A stretch of 64,000 bases of DNA from an uncultured Chlorobiaceae bacterium. GTDB taxonomy: Bacteria; Bacteroidota; Chlorobiia; Chlorobiales; Chlorobiaceae. Numbering within the stretch: position 1 is the first letter of the stretch; every line of letters starts with the position of its first letter. The position numbers and the translations under genes are program-made. Shown piece after piece: positions 17,794 through 25,864 of the stretch. The notes beneath the pieces are model-generated. The model was given only the letters and a program-made list of their open reading frames with translations, was not told where the DNA came from and ran no database searches. The stretch lies in assembly GCA_903824045.1 (NCBI GenBank), contig CAIJVD010000035.1:1-64000 (forward strand), in the 5' to 3' direction.

Positions 17794-19137
17794 ATGATCA
17801 CAGCTCGAGAAACAACGCTCAACGTCCTGCAGGCCCTTGAAACCGGAAAACACCGGTGCGACTACCTGCTCCATCGGGCGCTTGAAAGTTCGGCACTCAG
17901 CCGCACCGACCGGGCGCTGGTCACCGGCCTTGTCAACGGGGTGCTCCGCTACCGTCTCCAGCTCGACTTCATCATCAGCCGATTCTACCATCACAAGCTT
18001 GAAAAGGCGGCGCCGGTCATGAAGAACATCCTCCGCATCGGCGCCTACCAGATCGTCTTTCTCGACAAGGTGCCCGACTGGGCGGCGGTAAACGAGTGCG
18101 TCAAGCTGGCGCGCAAATACAAGGGTGAGCGGATGTCGAAACTCGTCAACGGCGTTTTGAGAAAACTCACCCCCGAAAATATCACGCTTGACCTCTGGCT
18201 CCTGGAAAAAGAGCCGACCGAACGACTCGCCATTCAATACTCCCACCCCGAGTGGCTTGTAGCGCGATGGATTACGGCATACGGGATGGGGAAAACCGAA
18301 GCACTGCTCGCCTACAGCAACCGCCCCCCGCTCTTCGGATTCAGGATAAACCGGCTGAAAGGGTCACCCGAAGAGCTCTTCGCCGACCCCGAGCTTGCTG
18401 GCGCACTGCATGAAGGGTGCAGCATCGAAAACTTCTTTCTCTCGCGGGAGTTCAGCAGCTTCGAGCACGCCGTGATCGACGGGTACCTTAGCGTGCAGAA
18501 CCCCACACAGGCACTCGCCTGCCTGCTGCTCAATCCTGCCCCAGGACACAATGTCATCGACCTCTGCGCAGCGCCGGGCGGAAAAGCCACCTTTATGGCC
18601 GAACTGATGCAGAATGAGGGCTCGGTAACCGCCGTTGACCTCTACGAGCAAAAACTCGAAAAAACCTCCTCACATGCAGAAGCCCTCGGCATCACCATCA
18701 TCACCACCGTCTCGGCCGATGCGAGAAACTTCACGCCAGGGAGCACTCCCGATGCCATCCTGCTCGACGCCCCGTGCACCGGCACCGGAGTCCTTGGACG
18801 ACGCTCGGAACTCCGCTGGAAAGTGAGCCCGGCCATGCTTCTGGAACTGGTGACCCTGCAGGCCGAACTGCTCGACCATGCCGCCACCCTCCTCGCTGAA
18901 AATGGCACTCTCATCTACGCAACATGCTCCATCGAGCCGGAAGAGAACACCCTTCAGATTGAAGCCTTTCTCAGCCGGCACCCCGAATTCTCCCCGGACT
19001 CCGACTACGGGAAGGTCCCGGCTGAGTTTCTTTCCGGCACGGCCGAAAGCGGCGCAATACTGACTCTTCCCGGTGAGCATCCCGGCTTCGACGGAGGGTT
19101 CTGTCAGCGGCTTCGCAAAACCAGCCCAATGAAGTGA
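17794..19137 (+). CDS. rsmB: 16S rRNA m5C967 methyltransferase RsmB
   Basis: RsmB methylates a cytosine of 16S rRNA with S-adenosylmethionine. The 447-residue protein combines an N-terminal NusB-like RNA-binding helical domain (residues about 1-130) and a C-terminal Rossmann methyltransferase: SAM site DLCAAPGGKATF, then DAPCTGTGVLGR and the catalytic Cys in ATCSIEPEEN. ATG at 17794 fits the family opening ITARE; the GTG at 17764 would add 10 atypical residues. It shares the upstream region with the divergent metX riboswitch and ends in a TGATG overlap with xerD. Confidence 0.95.
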   Translation: MITARETTLNVLQALETGKHRCDYLLHRALESSALSRTDRALVTGLVNGVLRYRLQLDFIISRFYHHKLEKAAPVMKNILRIGAYQIVFLDKVPDWAAVNECVKLARKYKGERMSKLVNGVLRKLTPENITLDLWLLEKEPTERLAIQYSHPEWLVARWITAYGMGKTEALLAYSNRPPLFGFRINRLKGSPEELFADPELAGALHEGCSIENFFLSREFSSFEHAVIDGYLSVQNPTQALACLLLNPAPGHNVIDLCAAPGGKATFMAELMQNEGSVTAVDLYEQKLEKTSSHAEALGITIITTVSADARNFTPGSTPDAILLDAPCTGTGVLGRRSELRWKVSPAMLLELVTLQAELLDHAATLLAENGTLIYATCSIEPEENTLQIEAFLSRHPEFSPDSDYGKVPAEFLSGTAESGAILTLPGEHPGFDGGFCQRLRKTSPMK

Positions 19138-20051
19138 TGAACCCGCTGCAAAGCCAATACCGTGAATCGCTCGACAGCTTCCTGAACTACATGTTCATCC
19201 AGCGAAACTATTCGGAGAACACCAGGGAGTCCTACCAGAACGATCTTGAACGCTACCTGCTCTTCATGCAGGAGCAGGGAAAGCCGATGAAGGCCATCAC
19301 GCCCGCCGATCTTCGCGACTTCACCACCGAGCTCCACTCCACAGGGCTCGAAGCAAGCTCCATGGCCAGAAACATCTCCGCCATCCGCTCCCTCCACCGC
19401 TTCCTTGTCAGCGAACGAACGCTTGAGAGCAATCCAGCAGAAAGCATCCGCCAGCCAAAACAGGCCCGATACCTCCCCACCGTCCTCACCATCGAAGAGA
19501 TTATGCGCCTGCTCGAAGCTCCGGTTTCGGGAACCCCTCGCGGCAAGTATTTCCAGCGCGACAAGGCGATAGTGGAGCTGCTCTACGCAACAGGGGTAAG
19601 GGTAAGCGAACTGGTCAATATCCAGCAGCAGAACCTCTACCTGGATGCAGGGTTTGTGCGGATATTCGGCAAAGGATCGAAGGAGCGGCTGGTGCCGGTC
19701 GGCAGCTCAGCAATCGAATGGATCGGGCGATATCAAAGCGAGCTGCGCATCTCGCTCGTCAGGCGCAACTCCGAGGACTACCTCTTTCTCAACGCAAGGG
19801 GAACGATACTTTCCAGAATGGCCATCTTCAACATGGTGAAAACCTATGCCCGGCAGGCCGGCATCGAAAAACAAATCAGCCCCCACACCTTCCGCCACAG
19901 CTTCGCAACCCACCTGCTCGAAGGCGGAGCCGACCTCCGCGCCGTCCAGGAGATGCTCGGCCACAGCTCAATAACGACCACCCAAATCTACACCCACATC
20001 GACCGCTCCTTCGTCAAAGAGGTCCACAGAACCTTCCACCCCAGAGGCTAA
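19137..20051 (+). CDS. xerD: Tyrosine recombinase XerD/XerC
   Basis: A 304-residue chromosomal tyrosine recombinase, of the type that resolves chromosome dimers at dif. The N-terminal SAM-like DNA-binding domain covers residues 1-100. The catalytic set is complete: Arg155, Lys182, His250, Arg253, His276 and the nucleophile Tyr285. ATG at 19137 overlaps the rsmB stop by one base; the GTG at 19134 is also open. No integrated element borders it, so a housekeeping Xer role is likelier than a phage integrase. XerC and XerD cannot be separated with certainty; the sequence looks more XerD-like. Confidence 0.92.
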   Translation: MNPLQSQYRESLDSFLNYMFIQRNYSENTRESYQNDLERYLLFMQEQGKPMKAITPADLRDFTTELHSTGLEASSMARNISAIRSLHRFLVSERTLESNPAESIRQPKQARYLPTVLTIEEIMRLLEAPVSGTPRGKYFQRDKAIVELLYATGVRVSELVNIQQQNLYLDAGFVRIFGKGSKERLVPVGSSAIEWIGRYQSELRISLVRRNSEDYLFLNARGTILSRMAIFNMVKTYARQAGIEKQISPHTFRHSFATHLLEGGADLRAVQEMLGHSSITTTQIYTHIDRSFVKEVHRTFHPRG

Positions 20052-20069
20052 CGCCCCCTTGTTTACCAC

Positions 20070-20146
20070 TCCTGTCATCTCGAACAACCCCCTCTGTCAT
20101 CCCCGAACAACACCTCCTGTCATCTCGAACGAAGAGAGAGATCTCA
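20070..20146 (+). repeat. Dispersed repeat cluster GTCATCTCGAACGAAGAGAGAGATCTC (left copies)
   Basis: Directly after xerD lie three staggered copies of a motif: two short ones starting GTCATCTCGAACAA (20073) and GTCATCCCCGAACAA (about 20097), and a full 27-base copy at 20119-20145 with inner GAACGAAGAGAGAGAT. The same motif recurs in reverse orientation at 21355-21412. Motifs of this form are scattered between genes in many bacterial genomes. Function is unknown; it could be a REP-like non-autonomous element. Confidence 0.65.
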
Positions 20147-20166
20147 TCATGCACCACCCGTACCTC

Positions 20167-20682
20167 CTACTGCCGTGTCCGCATCACCCTGAGGGTATCA
20201 AATCCCTTGGCATGGGCCTCGGCGAGCAGCCTCGTAAACACCGCCTTGTCCATCTGAGGAGTCCGTGACAGAATCCACAGGTAATCCCTGTTGCTTCCGG
20301 CAATCATCGCCCATGAGTAGTTCTCGCGATCAAGATCGAAGATGTTGTACCCCCCATAGAATGGCCCGAAGAATGAAACCTTGAGGGCGCCGACCGTCGG
20401 ATCACCAGCAAATTTCCCCTTGCCCTCAACGCTCTTCCACTTCTTCTCTTCAGGGTAGTATCCCTTGTTGGAAACACGCACCTTCCCATCCTCACGCAGG
20501 GTGTAAATGGCCGACACCTGCTCCGAACCGCGCTCAAACCGGTTATCAATCCGCGCCACCTCATACCATGTGCCGAGATAGCGATCAAGCTTGAAATTAT
20601 CCACCGCAACAATCCCCTCCGGCACCCCCGCGCAGCCAGCAAAAACCAAAAGCGGCAAGGCAAGCAATAACAGTTTTTTCAT
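20167..20682 (-). CDS. Lipocalin family lipoprotein (Blc type)
   Basis: A 171-residue bacterial lipocalin. It begins with a lipoprotein signal peptide ending in the lipobox FAGC (Cys17), so it should be anchored in the membrane facing the periplasm, probably the outer membrane. The mature part has the lipocalin signature YLGTWYEVARIDNRFERG near residue 35 and a C-terminal WILSRTP strand, as in E. coli Blc, which binds lysophospholipids. The gene is isolated within a small patch bounded by inverted repeats and next to a transposase remnant, suggesting recent movement. Lipocalin assignment is firm, ligand unknown. Confidence 0.93.
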   Translation of the reverse strand: MKKLLLLALPLLVFAGCAGVPEGIVAVDNFKLDRYLGTWYEVARIDNRFERGSEQVSAIYTLREDGKVRVSNKGYYPEEKKWKSVEGKGKFAGDPTVGALKVSFFGPFYGGYNIFDLDRENYSWAMIAGSNRDYLWILSRTPQMDKAVFTRLLAEAHAKGFDTLRVMRTRQ

Positions 20683-21038
20683 GAGCCAAGTTTATTAGGG
20701 TTTACTGAAGAATTCAAGCCATCTCTAAGCGGCAACCAGGCGCCACTCTGTAGAAGGCCGATGAAGTACTGGAGGTATGGATTTTCTTTCACTTGAGCGA
20801 CTGTCTCCATGTCAGAAAGACCCAGCTTTTCCTTGATGATCAAAGAGCCCGGCGCCATGCGTACCGTGAGAACAGGGGCCCCTCTTTTCGAGGGGAAGTT
20901 CTTGGCATAAAGATTCTCGGCAACATGCCACGCAATAGCATCAGTCAGTTTCACCCAGCGGTTTTCAGGATCGAGTTTGCCGCCAAACGGCAGATGGAAA
21001 TTCTCAAAGGCGAACTGCTGAAACTTCGTCGGGTACAT
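20679..21038 (-). pseudogene. Truncated IS5-type transposase (N-terminal fragment)
   Basis: The 119 residues start like IS5/IS1182-group transposases: FENFHLPFGGKLDPENRW, then SKRGAPVLTVRMAPGSLIIKEKLG and ENPYLQYFIGL. A full transposase of this type has more than 400 residues with a DDE domain; here the reading frame leaves the family pattern right after YFIGL and stops about 30 residues later. No DDE part follows, so the gene is a dead fragment. It overlaps the lipocalin start by 4 bases, which may let it read into the lipocalin gene. The inverted ends of the insertion sequence could not be identified. Confidence 0.75.
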
Positions 21039-21354
21039 GAATCGGCGATTTCGAGGTGCAAGGATTTTGAGGCTTTTTCAGGTCTTCCTTGCACACAATA
21101 TACGAAAAACATCGCTTAATTCATTACATCGAAGTGATTTACCTATTATTCAGCAGCCCCTTATCAATCCAAGTCCCCGTCGTCACAATAGTCAAAAGGG
21201 AGAGTTCCTTTCATGACCATAGGTACTCATCTAACTACGGTTTAAGCGGATGCTCACCTTGGTATTGGGTGTAAATGGGTGTATTGTGCTGGGAGTGCAG
21301 CCTGATGGCGGATTGAAGTTCAGTTTGTGACAGTTCATCCCGAGCTGTCAAGAG
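21039..21354. other. Intergenic stretch, remains of an insertion element
   Basis: About 300 bases lie between the transposase fragment and the right-hand repeat copies. No open frame here looks genuine. The bases just before the fragment (21039-21100) probably belong to the end of the former insertion sequence. I see no RNA gene or clear terminator in the rest. Confidence 0.4.
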
Positions 21355-21412
21355 AGAGATCCCTCCCTTCGTTCGGGATGACGGGTAGATTTCTCTCTTC
21401 GTTCGAAATGAC
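21355..21412 (-). repeat. Dispersed repeat (right copies, inverted)
   Basis: Two adjacent minus-strand copies of the motif found at 20119-20145: 21355-21382 (version GTCATCCCGAACGAAGGGAG) and 21387-21412 (version GTCATTTCGAACGAAGAGAG). With the plus-strand copies after xerD they bracket the lipocalin gene and transposase fragment in inverted orientation. Confidence 0.65.
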
Positions 21413-21482
21413 ATAGAGGGTGCACGACAGGACACGGTGGGTGTTCGACAGGAAAGACAGGTGATTTTTGATTCTGAATCTG

Positions 21483-21962
21483 CTAAAAGCCTTTGGTCTC
21501 GATGATCAGGCGTTTGCGGTCGTGGCTCTCTCGTTCGATTTTTAGTGCGTGCAGGGTGAGGTTGACGTCGAAAACGAAAAAGATAAGCGACGTGCTCAGG
21601 CAGAACATGCTGGTGATGAAAATCGCTGCGAGCAGCAGTGGCAGATCAAGATTAACGAGAAGGCTGAGAAAGAGCGTGATGATCAGGAGCGAAGCACCAA
21701 GGCAGGTCATGCAGGCAAGCAGGATTGCGATGCGGATATAGCGCGCACGCTTCCAGAGAATGGCAACCTCTTGGTTGATTCTGATAATATATGACTCGGG
21801 GAAGGACTCCAGGTCATCGAGCAGCTGGCGTGAGCGGTCGATGATGCGGCCGAGGCGATTGGTCATGGTAAGGAGCAGAAGACCGAGGCCGGAGATGAGA
21901 ATCATCGGGCCGATGGCAGTCTGAAGAATAGGAACGAGCTCCCTGAACGAGGTGGGTGTCAT
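21483..21962 (-). CDS. DUF2721 membrane protein
   Basis: A 159-residue inner-membrane protein of the DUF2721 type. It has three hydrophobic segments (residues about 8-30, 75-100 and 108-130) and the conserved cytoplasmic MTNRLGRIIDRSRQLLDDL between the first and second. Function is unknown. It is a single-gene unit between the repeat patch and the beta-CASP nuclease; 169 bases without features other than a short GCGGC/GCCGC hairpin near 22013-22029 lie upstream of it. Confidence 0.85.
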   Translation of the reverse strand: MTPTSFRELVPILQTAIGPMILISGLGLLLLTMTNRLGRIIDRSRQLLDDLESFPESYIIRINQEVAILWKRARYIRIAILLACMTCLGASLLIITLFLSLLVNLDLPLLLAAIFITSMFCLSTSLIFFVFDVNLTLHALKIERESHDRKRLIIETKGF

Positions 21963-22131
21963 GATTTTACTGTTTATAACGAATAATTGATCTGAACTTA
22001 TAACATGCTGTCGGCGGCGAAAAAGCCGCGGATAACTATCATTTTCTGGACACGGTCAAAATAGCAATTAATGCCAAAGAGCCAACTTTACAGGGTAATG
22101 TTTCACAATTGATTGACAATCGAGAAAAACA

Positions 22132-23526
22132 TCAGGGGTTGAACCTCACAACATCGCCCGGAAGGGGAATGGAGCTCTTGCAATGGAGCTTCGAATCCAC
22201 CACCTCCCTGAATATCTTTTTCACCGGATCGTCTCCGTGCACGATACAGAGCTCAGGGTTGTTTTCGAAACCACTCAACCAGCGAACAAGGTCGTTCTGG
22301 TCACCATGTGCCGACAGGCCGCCGATGGTATGCACCGCAGCCCTGACGGGATAGCTCCGGCCGTGAATGACCACCTCACTTTCGCCCTCGACAATCGAAC
22401 GGCCAAGAGTTCCGGGTGCCTGGTATCCGGTGATGACAACCGAGCATTCCGGGCGCTGGATATTGTGGCGGAGATGGTGCAGAATCCTGCCTCCGTTGCA
22501 CATGCCGCTGCCGGCGATAATGATGGCCCCGTTTTTTCTTGCGTTGATCGCCTGCGACTGCTCCGGCTTTAGGGTAAAATGGAGGTTCTTGAGTTGATTC
22601 ATCCAGCTTGAGCCGTTGCGGAAGGCAACCGCATCCTCATCAAGCAGTCCGGAATTGTCCCAGTAGATGCGGCTGGCCTCGATGGCCATGGGGCTGTCGA
22701 GAAAAACCTCCCAGCGGTCGAGCTCCCACTCCTCATAGTAGCGGGAGAAGAGGTAGAGGAGCTCCTGGCTTCGGCCGATGGCAAAAGCAGGAATAAGAAT
22801 ATTGCCGCTGCCGGAAGCGACGTTGCGGATGATCTCGCCTATTTCGGCAAGGGTGGGTTCAAGCTCACGATGGAGACGGTCTCCGTAGGTGCTCTCAACA
22901 ATCACCGCATCGGCCTCCTTGATCGTTTCGGGATCATTCATGAGCGGACTGCCATACTGGCCGACATCGCCGCTGAAAACCAGTTTCCGCGAAACGCCCC
23001 CCTCCTCAAGCCAGACCTCCACAAGTGCAGAGCCAAGAATATGACCGGCATCCATAAAGCGGATGGAAAGCCCTGGAAGAATTGTGCGTTTTTCATGGTA
23101 GGCCATCCCGACAAGGGAGTCGAGCGCCCGCAAGGCGTCCTCACGGGTATAGAGCGGTTCGGCGTTGCGGTCCGCCTTCGACATCGGATGTTTCCGGCGA
23201 TCGTAGGCATCATGCTCGGCAAGCGAAGCGGAGTCGAGCAGCAGCACGCGGGAGAGTTCGACGGTTCCGGTTTGAGTGTAGACAGGGCCTGTAAATCCCC
23301 CTTTGACAAGAAGGGGGATGCGCCCCGAATGGTCGATATGGCCGTGGGTCAGAATCACTGCATCGACCGAGGCCGCATCGAACGGGAAGGGGGCGCGGTT
23401 GAGCTGCTCGTCATCCCGCGAGCCCTGAATAAGGCCGCAATCAACAAGCACCGTGCGTCCGCCAACCCTGAGAATATGGCAGGAACCCGTCACCCTGCCC
23501 GCAGCACCGTAGAAGTCAAGTTCCAT
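22132..23526 (-). CDS. Metallo-beta-lactamase/beta-CASP nuclease (RNA specificity factor type)
   Basis: A 464-residue zinc-dependent ribonuclease of the CPSF-73/beta-CASP group, expected to process RNA in the cytoplasm. The MBL motif 2 HGHIDHSG lies near residue 56; later come the SGDVG aspartate, the beta-CASP region with AFAIGRSQELLY, and the RMMBL His in TIGGLSAHGDQ near residue 396. I place the start at ATG 23526, which has GGAG eight bases upstream and matches the usual opening ELDFYGAAGRVTGS; the longer frame to 23598 adds 24 unrelated residues. It lies downstream of the DEAD helicase gene, behind that gene's terminator. Confidence 0.9.
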   Translation of the reverse strand: MELDFYGAAGRVTGSCHILRVGGRTVLVDCGLIQGSRDDEQLNRAPFPFDAASVDAVILTHGHIDHSGRIPLLVKGGFTGPVYTQTGTVELSRVLLLDSASLAEHDAYDRRKHPMSKADRNAEPLYTREDALRALDSLVGMAYHEKRTILPGLSIRFMDAGHILGSALVEVWLEEGGVSRKLVFSGDVGQYGSPLMNDPETIKEADAVIVESTYGDRLHRELEPTLAEIGEIIRNVASGSGNILIPAFAIGRSQELLYLFSRYYEEWELDRWEVFLDSPMAIEASRIYWDNSGLLDEDAVAFRNGSSWMNQLKNLHFTLKPEQSQAINARKNGAIIIAGSGMCNGGRILHHLRHNIQRPECSVVITGYQAPGTLGRSIVEGESEVVIHGRSYPVRAAVHTIGGLSAHGDQNDLVRWLSGFENNPELCIVHGDDPVKKIFREVVDSKLHCKSSIPLPGDVVRFNP

Positions 23527-23598
23527 AATCCACGCTCCAATAAACAGGTTAGCCGATACGTTCAATATACGACAAGCCTGTAACAAGTGAGCGGGCAT

Positions 23599-23634
23599 AA
23601 AAAAAGGCAGGGAGAGAACTCCCCGCCTTTTAAA
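23599..23634 (-). terminator. Rho-independent terminator of the DEAD helicase gene
   Basis: On the minus strand GGCGGGGAG, loop TTCT and CTCCCTGCC form a strong hairpin directly followed by seven Ts (23605-23599). It lies 23 bases after the stop of the helicase gene and before the beta-CASP gene. Confidence 0.88.
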
Positions 23635-23656
23635 GACTACAGCTGTTTGTGTAAAA

Positions 23657-25480
23657 TCAGCCCTTGCGCTTTTTCTTGTTGCCGGTAAAGAAGGACTTCT
23701 CCTTTTCGGCAGGCTTGTATGACTTTTTGAAGCTTTTCTTTGCTCCGTAGGGTGACTGGCGCTCCTGATCTTCCGCTTTCGAAAGCCTCAGCTGGCGGCC
23801 GCAAACCCTGACCTTGCGGAGCTCGTGGAAGACGTCATCCGGCATGCCCTGCGGCAGCTCGACGGTGCTGTAGGAGTCGTTGATGGAGATCTGCCCGACC
23901 GATTCAGGATCGAGACCGACCTCATTGAGAATGGCACCGAGAATGTTGCCGGCTTTCACGCCATGGGTGCTGCCAACCTCAATACGGTAGCGCTCCTTGT
24001 TCTCTTCGCCATAGACCTCACTGCGCCCTCTTTTTTTGGCAGAGCTGCGATCACGGTCAAACCCACGGTCACGGTCAAAGCCGCGATCCCTGTCCGAGCC
24101 GCGATCGCGGTCGAAAGATCCACGATCATCATGAGGTTTGCTCCGCTCCGGCTTGTTGGAGAGCAGCAGCGGGGTTTCGCCCTGGACCATCGAGGCAAGC
24201 GCGGCAGCGGCCTCAACAACCGGCACGTCATGCTCGTGGCAGTACTGCTCGATCAGACGGGTAAAGAAGTTAAGATCCTCGGCGGCAATCGTATCGGTGA
24301 TCTTCTGGTTGAACTTCGCAATCCGCTTGTTGTTGATGATCTCCGTTGAAGGGAGCTCCATCAACTCAATGCGGCTGTGCGTTGCCTTTTCGATAGCGTA
24401 GAGCATGTTCTTCTCCCTCGGAGAGACGAACAGGATTGCGTCCCCGGTGCGGCCTGCGCGGCCCGTGCGGCCGATGCGGTGCACGTAGGACTCGGTATCG
24501 GAAGGAATGTCGTAGTTGATAACATGGCTGATGCGCTCGACATCAAGTCCCCTTGCTGCCACGTCGGTAGCAATGACAATGCTCAAGGCACCACTCTTCA
24601 GCTGATCGATGGTGCGTTCACGCTGGTTCTGGGCCATGTCGCCGTTCAGGGCGGCCGCGCCGTATCCCCTGGCCTGAAGCTTTTCGGCAAGCTCAATGGT
24701 CATGGTTTTGGTGCGAACGAAAATCAGAATTCCGTCAAACGGCTCCACTTCAAGAATCCTGGTGAGGATGTCGAGCTTGTGGCTGCCGCCAACGATCCAG
24801 TAGCGCTGGCGAATCGCCTCAACCGTGGATGTTTTGGACTGTATGGTTACCTGTGCGGGATTGTTCAGGTACTTCTGCGCAATGCGGCGGATGGCCGATG
24901 GCATGGTGGCCGAAAAGAGCGCAACCTGACGGTCTTTCGGAGTCTGATCGAGAATCCACTCGACATCGTCGATGAATCCCATGCGAAGCATCTCGTCAGC
25001 CTCGTCAAGCACCAGGCACTGCAACGACTCAAGATTGAGTGAACCGCGGCGCATGTGGTCCATAACGCGGCCCGGAGTACCAACAATAATATGCACACCG
25101 CGTTTGAGCATGCGAAGCTGGATGCCGTAGTCCTGCCCGCCGTAGATTGGCACGACATGAAATCCCTTGAGGTGAACTGCGTAGTGCTGGAAGGCCTCGG
25201 CAACCTGAATGGCCAGCTCCCTTGTAGGAGCGAGCACAAGAGCCTGGGGCTCCGAAAGTGCAAGGCGGATATTGGAGAGTATCGGCAGCGCGAAGGCAGC
25301 TGTTTTTCCGGTACCGGTCTGTGCCTGCCCGAGAACATCGCGTCCTTCGAGAAGCAGTGGAATGGTTTCAGCCTGAATCGGGGTCGGGTTTTCATACCCG
25401 ATCTCTTCAAGCGCTTTCATTAAAGGTTCTGCAAGCTGAAGGCTACGAAAATCCTTCGGCAACTGAGTCTGTTCGCTCAT
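23657..25480 (-). CDS. deaD: DEAD-box ATP-dependent RNA helicase (DeaD/CsdA type)
   Basis: A 607-residue helicase that unwinds RNA in ribosome assembly or mRNA decay. Motifs in order: Q motif near PTPIQAE, Walker A AQTGTGKT, DEAD, SATMP, ARGLD and HRIGRTGRAGR. A central DeaD-type linker follows, then a low-complexity block of DR(G/D) repeats near residues 465-492, then a DbpA-like RNA-binding domain (YRIEVGSTHGVKAGNILGAI) and a Lys-rich tail. ATG 25480 is preferred over the TTG at 25498 because GGAAAGGAA lies just before it. The DbpA-like domain may direct it to 23S rRNA, but the length and linker fit DeaD better. Confidence 0.94.
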   Translation of the reverse strand: MSEQTQLPKDFRSLQLAEPLMKALEEIGYENPTPIQAETIPLLLEGRDVLGQAQTGTGKTAAFALPILSNIRLALSEPQALVLAPTRELAIQVAEAFQHYAVHLKGFHVVPIYGGQDYGIQLRMLKRGVHIIVGTPGRVMDHMRRGSLNLESLQCLVLDEADEMLRMGFIDDVEWILDQTPKDRQVALFSATMPSAIRRIAQKYLNNPAQVTIQSKTSTVEAIRQRYWIVGGSHKLDILTRILEVEPFDGILIFVRTKTMTIELAEKLQARGYGAAALNGDMAQNQRERTIDQLKSGALSIVIATDVAARGLDVERISHVINYDIPSDTESYVHRIGRTGRAGRTGDAILFVSPREKNMLYAIEKATHSRIELMELPSTEIINNKRIAKFNQKITDTIAAEDLNFFTRLIEQYCHEHDVPVVEAAAALASMVQGETPLLLSNKPERSKPHDDRGSFDRDRGSDRDRGFDRDRGFDRDRSSAKKRGRSEVYGEENKERYRIEVGSTHGVKAGNILGAILNEVGLDPESVGQISINDSYSTVELPQGMPDDVFHELRKVRVCGRQLRLSKAEDQERQSPYGAKKSFKKSYKPAEKEKSFFTGNKKKRKG

Positions 25481-25558
25481 TGTATAATTCCTTTCCAAAT
25501 CATTGATAAAATTGCCTCAAATGAGGCAGATGTGGCAGCAATGCAGGAAAGAAACAAA

Positions 25559-25834
25559 ATGAAGAAGAGTTCTCATCAACCGAAAACATCCGGGCAGCTT
25601 AAAAAAATTAAGCGCCGTCGTTTCGTCACAAACACCGGAAAGCCTCGGCCTGGAAGGCCTGCCGAGATCCAGCGTTCTTTCTTAGCATATTCACCACGCA
25701 TTAAAACGTCAGCAATGTATGCTTTTATTCTGCCAAAGAAGAATTTATTTTCCCGCGCCACCAGCCAGGCTGGCACAGCCAACATGCTGCACCTCCGAAG
25801 CTATGGAGAACTTTTTTGTTACCTTTACTCATGA
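25559..25834 (+). CDS. Small basic hypothetical protein
   Basis: A 91-residue frame with ATG at 25559 preceded by AGGAAAG six bases upstream, a good ribosome binding site. The N-terminal 40 residues are strongly basic (about one third Lys/Arg) and contain GKPRPGRPAE, which resembles the AT-hook core; the rest has no recognisable pattern. I know no family for it. It sits in a 366-base gap between the divergent helicase and waaA genes. A frame on the opposite strand (25576-25785) is also open, so chance openness is quite possible. The only other element seen is the palindrome CCAGCCAGGCTGG at 25761-25773. Confidence 0.25.
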   Translation: MKKSSHQPKTSGQLKKIKRRRFVTNTGKPRPGRPAEIQRSFLAYSPRIKTSAMYAFILPKKNLFSRATSQAGTANMLHLRSYGELFCYLYS

Positions 25835-25864
25835 CGGCACTCTTTTTGTAACCCTCTTGGCATC

